From NCBI GenBank assembly GCA_037074765.1, contig JBAMDO010000448.1:1-64000 (forward strand): 64,000 bases of DNA, read 5' to 3'. A model generated the notes under the pieces. The model did no database searches, was not told the DNA's origin, and was given only the letters and a program-made list of their open reading frames with translations. Below, in pieces: positions 60,394 to 64,000 of the stretch. How positions within the stretch are numbered: position 1 is the stretch's first letter; every line of letters begins with the position of its first letter. Source of the DNA: Mansonella perstans. Taxonomy: Eukaryota; Nematoda; Chromadorea; Rhabditida; Onchocercidae. A program made the translations under genes and the position numbers.

Positions 60394-63300
60394 ATGTATA
60401 ACGGCATTGGATTGCAAACGGCTCGTGGATCAGGCACAAATGGATATGTGCAAGCTAATTTGGCGAATCTCTTGCTTTCAAAGGTTCATATTCTAATTTT
60501 TCATTGACTTCAGTAATTTTCATTCTAAGCACATTAATGTTTTCTTATTACATTGAGGCCATAAGGCAAATTTTTACGTTGAGTATTTTCATCTTATTGG
60601 CAAATCGATTAGGTTTCATACCACTCAACGGATTTTTGATGTGATACAGAATGTTGAGAAAAAAAATTAAAACAGTATCTTGTTGGATACTATAAATAGT
60701 TTAACAGCTATTTAATTTCATTTATTGAAGAAAGGATTTCACTTTAGAAACGTGTAGCATATAACTCGGAAGCCGATATTAAACGAGCTGAGGCTGAAAT
60801 CAATAAACAGCCGAACAAAGAACTGTTGGAACACAATCGCAAACGCCATATCGAATTGAAATGTGCCGATTTCGAAATGCTTATGGAAAATAAAGTAAGT
60901 TTATCCCAAAAATGCTAACTTGGGGAGTTTTGCAAAATACTGGCCAAAGTTTTTTTTTAACCGTTGTCGTATTAGAACATGCTGTTGTCGATAAATGTAC
61001 ATTACGGTATTCTTATGCATTATAAAACTTTAAGTAGCACGAGATTTTATTATGCAAAGAGAATTCATCTTTTTTGATGCTGTCATTAATTTTGAACTTG
61101 TAAACGATTTATGGTCTTCAATTTTACAAAAAAACTTTAGAATTTTTAATGCATATATCGGCCTTGATTCTCGCTAAGTTTAGGGATTCTTTTTTCAGAA
61201 AATGATTTTATGTTTCAGGGATTCGATGAGGGTGAAATTCAAAAGAAAGTGAATGAATATCGAAAACTTCTTCAAAGCCAAGTGGCGTCTGGAGAACTGG
61301 ACATAGATGCAGAAATGGACAGTCATGATACACATGTTCGTGCAAAGGTTGCTATTGAGAAACGTGATCGCATGCGTTCTGCACTTGGGATTAACGCCGA
61401 TTTTGTCGATGGGACATCATTTGAAAAGTTTATTTTACTCTTTCAGAGTTTTTCCTTGTACTCGTTTATTTTTTTTCTCGCAAAACGCTTCATTAAGATT
61501 TTATGTAAATTCTTACCATGAAAATTATATAGCAGTACCACAGTGCACTTTACTTATGCCTAATATAACGGCTCTGTTAGCGTTAATGACTGCTAAGAGA
61601 AAATTCTTAACCTTAATTTATCAAATTTTTTAGTTTAGGTTGTTCTTGTTAGACCTGCATTGCAGGTCTAACATATGATTCTAACGCACTGAAAGATTTT
61701 CTTTTTTCTTTTTTTTTTTGAATACATGCAGGAAGAACCAGAATATGTTTAAATAAACTGAGGAGGCAATGAAAATTAGAAGTGCATAACATATATTGAA
61801 ATAATAATCTTCAATATTCAGATTGAATAAAGGTGTTGATTTAAAAGTGAACGAAGCTAAGGATGACAATAAGAAAAAGAAAAAGGGTGAAGATGTAAGT
61901 TCTCAGAAATTTTTTTTCAATTTTTATTCAGTGTTTTGTGCTTGCGTTTATATATGCTGGATTCGGAAATTATATCAAGTAGCATTTGTCATTTTCTCTT
62001 CTTGACGGATTTTTGAGATAATTTTTGCATTTTGCAACTTTTTCCAAAGGTATTTTCTTAAGGACAAGCTTGTTTTTAATTATCCGTTTAGGCAAATATT
62101 TTTGAATTTCTCAATTTGATGTTTCTTAGATCAAAAAAAAAGGGAAAATACGAAAAACAGCATCATCCTCGTCATCATCTTCTTCGTCTTCATCTGAGAA
62201 CTCATCATCCGCTGACTCCTCGGAATCTAGTTCAGATAGCGACGATGGTTCAACTAATTCGGTTGAAGAATCTAGCGAAAGTAGTTCAAGTGAAGTATCA
62301 GAAGCTGAAGGGCGGAAGAAAGTTAAAGACACATCTTGCAATGAAAGGAAATTGTCAGAAAGAATCAGAGAGTCGTAAGTTTCTCTTTGTTGGATGACAT
62401 CGTTTCAGTATTGTATACTTTTCGTGATGTGTTAAGCTGACAGGTATTTAATGCAGAATTGCTATAACGGTGAGATTATTTCTACTAGATGTATACTTTG
62501 TTGAAGCAGGGCAGGTATCTTAAGGTTAGAATTTAACTTATGTTTGCTATTTTTGACTATTTTAGTTAATGCTAAATATTATTTTTATCCCGTTAGGCAT
62601 CGTCACGAGATTCGACATTCGTCTGGTAAGCGGAATGGTGACTATAGCAGTGGCCTTTCTGATCGTAAAAAGCGCCGCAGGCATGATTCACCCGATCATC
62701 AGAGCAATAATCACTTTGGCTGCCGAAAGTAATTTCCCTTCCAGTAGAGATCTGAGCGCTAAAATGAGCAGTTACTATCTGCCATGTTTATGCTAAAAAT
62801 CGTTATTGTTGATTAGTACTGACAGCACTTTATCATTTTCTCATATGAAATTTGTAGTTTTGGATCATCGTATGAAATATCTCTACTCTTGGTATCTTTC
62901 GATTCAATAATTTTTTTATGGATTATAGGTCTGGTCGATCAAACAGATATGATGATGAAGAACGGCAAGGCTCTCGGCGTAACGAACGTCGAGATGACTG
63001 GCACCGTCGAAATGATTCAGGAAGTATGGTGTTTAATTTTTTAATGAGGATGTATCATATAATTATGATGGCAATAATTGGAATTGTTAAACTAAGCCTT
63101 TATTTTTTGGTAGTGAAATTACTTGAAGAAGAAATTTATGAAAAAAATGGTGTAGTGAATGGAATCTTTGCACTTAATTCCTTAATTTCAAATAAAAGTA
63201 ATCAAGATCTTTATTAATAGGTGATCGACATCGAAAGCATTACCGTGAGGAGAAAAGGTATCATCGCCAGGAAGAAAACCGTTCACGTCACAATTATCAC

Positions 63301-64000
63301 TATTCTTCCGATTCGGATACTGATCGTAAACAAAAACGTGATGTAACAGATCACAGTGGCGATAGAGACAGGAAACAGTTAGGAAGGCATAGTTTGGAGG
63401 AAGAAAAATATCGTTCGTTGAAATTGAAGGAAATCATTCCAGATGCAGATGTGAAAGTAGAACCTGCATCAAGTCCACATTACGACGACATATCTTCTCA
63501 GAAAATCTCTTCATCCATAGGATTATCATCTCTTGAAGATTCAAATCGCAATAATAGAAATAATACTCTACTTTCTGGATCCAATGCTGCTAAAATAACG
63601 TTATCGGAAAAGCCATCCGTAGGTGATATTAAGATGGAAATCAGTTCTAATGAGGATGAAGGAAAAGTGGGACGAAGTTCAGGCCGCAAAAAGTCGCGTC
63701 GTCATTCATCCAAGATTCACGACAGCTCGGGGAAAATATGTCATCGTAATACTCCAGAATCTGAAGATAGAGCTCGAAGCAGTTCTAGTTCTAACGATGA
63801 ATTCCTGCATCATTCGAGTAGCACTCGTAGTTCTACTGCAACATCAAACGGCGGTGCAGCTGAAAATATTTTAAATGGAAATTCAGATGAAGTGCATTCT
63901 CCTTCTCATTCTCCAGAACCAATACCAGAAGCGAAAGGCCGGAATAAGAAGTTGGATGATCACGAAGAGAGAACTGGTTCTGAAAAGTCTATGGGAAAGC
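60394..64000 (+). CDS. rsr-2: Spliceosomal SR-related protein, SRRM2/Cwc21 family (5' part, runs off window)
   Basis: Exons: 60394-60483, 60748-60894, 61219-61427, 61822-61894, 62130-62374, 62597-62728, 62929-63023 and 63221 to beyond 64000, in phase throughout; about 590 residues are visible. The start [20 protein letters not shown] is the signature N-terminus of SRRM2/SRm300 and yeast Cwc21. The cwf21 domain follows at about residues 55-95 ([16 protein letters not shown] and [11 protein letters not shown]). In known spliceosomes this N-terminal region binds the catalytic core near Prp8 and the U5/exon path. Then come a Ser-rich acidic stretch (a run of about ten Ser in the 62130 exon) and Arg/His/Ser/Asp-rich sequence resembling a loose RS domain. 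The last exon remains open at the window edge. The start is supported by the acceptor ten bases upstream and by the conserved first residues. Confidence 0.93.
62378..62545 (+). repeat. Diverged repeat, copy 2, inside an rsr-2 intron
   Basis: The match to 58840-59005 begins within a few bases of the donor site at 62375 and covers most of this intron. Substitutions and small gaps show it is not recent. Confidence 0.75.

Noticed and set aside
62126..62341. Minus-strand acidic ORF
   Set aside because: It is the antisense of the Ser-rich exon of rsr-2.
1..64000. CRISPR arrays, bacterial operons, rRNA or tRNA genes, Wolbachia inserts
   Set aside because: No regularly spaced direct repeats with unique spacers, no Shine-Dalgarno/ORF strings, no tRNA-like B-box with a cloverleaf, and no long intron-free bacterial-type ORF were seen on either strand.

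Overview
The window looks like nuclear DNA of a filarial-type (spirurid) nematode. It is strongly AT-rich, genes are cut into many short exons by introns of roughly 100-900 bp (a few longer) with T-rich nematode-style 3' splice sites, and several start codons sit just after a splice-acceptor-like site with no exon before it, as expected for spliced-leader trans-splicing. The proteins are animal chromatin, splicing and Rab-GAP proteins. I cannot name the species. All gene models were spliced by eye; each was checked for a consistent reading phase across every junction.

Layout. (1) 1-10.25 kb is a repeat-rich block: a foldback element made of overlapping inverted repeats occurs as copies at 1-940, 966-2205 and 7441-8950. 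The last two are each followed by the same ~1.28 kb of flanking DNA (2206-3486 and 8955-10252), so this is a segmental duplication. Between the copies lies a small, unrecognised minus-strand gene (4049-about 6175), with another fragment of the element inside one of its introns. (2) 10.25-12.75 kb is AT-rich with no gene seen. (3) 12,816-22,832 (+) is a complete 17-exon TBC-domain Rab-GAP gene of the USP6NL/RN-tre type (930 aa). (4) 22.8-25.9 kb is intergenic. (5) 25,896-27,606 (-) is a four-exon gene for a small unrecognised type I membrane protein. (6) 27.6-34.8 kb is mostly featureless AT-rich DNA, with a GC-richer island at 33.2-33.5 kb. (7) 34,790-36,310 (-) is a five-exon gene for a 170-aa coiled-coil protein. 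(8) A 1.5 kb divergent intergenic region with a GT microsatellite follows. (9) 37,791-56,150 (+) is a complete nurf-1/BPTF/NURF301 gene of about 40 exons (about 2,193 aa) with AT-hook-like N-terminus, DDT, PHD, WHIM-type blocks, two C-terminal PHD fingers and a bromodomain. (10) 56.2-60.4 kb is intergenic, with a Cys-rich exon-like ORF and a diverged repeat that recurs in rsr-2. (11) 60,394 to the window end (+) is the 5' part of rsr-2/SRRM2, a spliceosomal SR-related protein.

The three recognised genes are not one pathway: endosomal Rab regulation, chromatin remodelling and pre-mRNA splicing. No operon is evident, because spacings are kilobases. The points most worth checking are a possible truncated N-terminal nurf-1 isoform created by a frame-incompatible cassette exon at 40.76-40.94 kb, the duplicated PHD-exon end with a likely GC-AG intron at 54.3-54.5 kb, the foldback element family, and the decayed-looking island at 33.2 kb.
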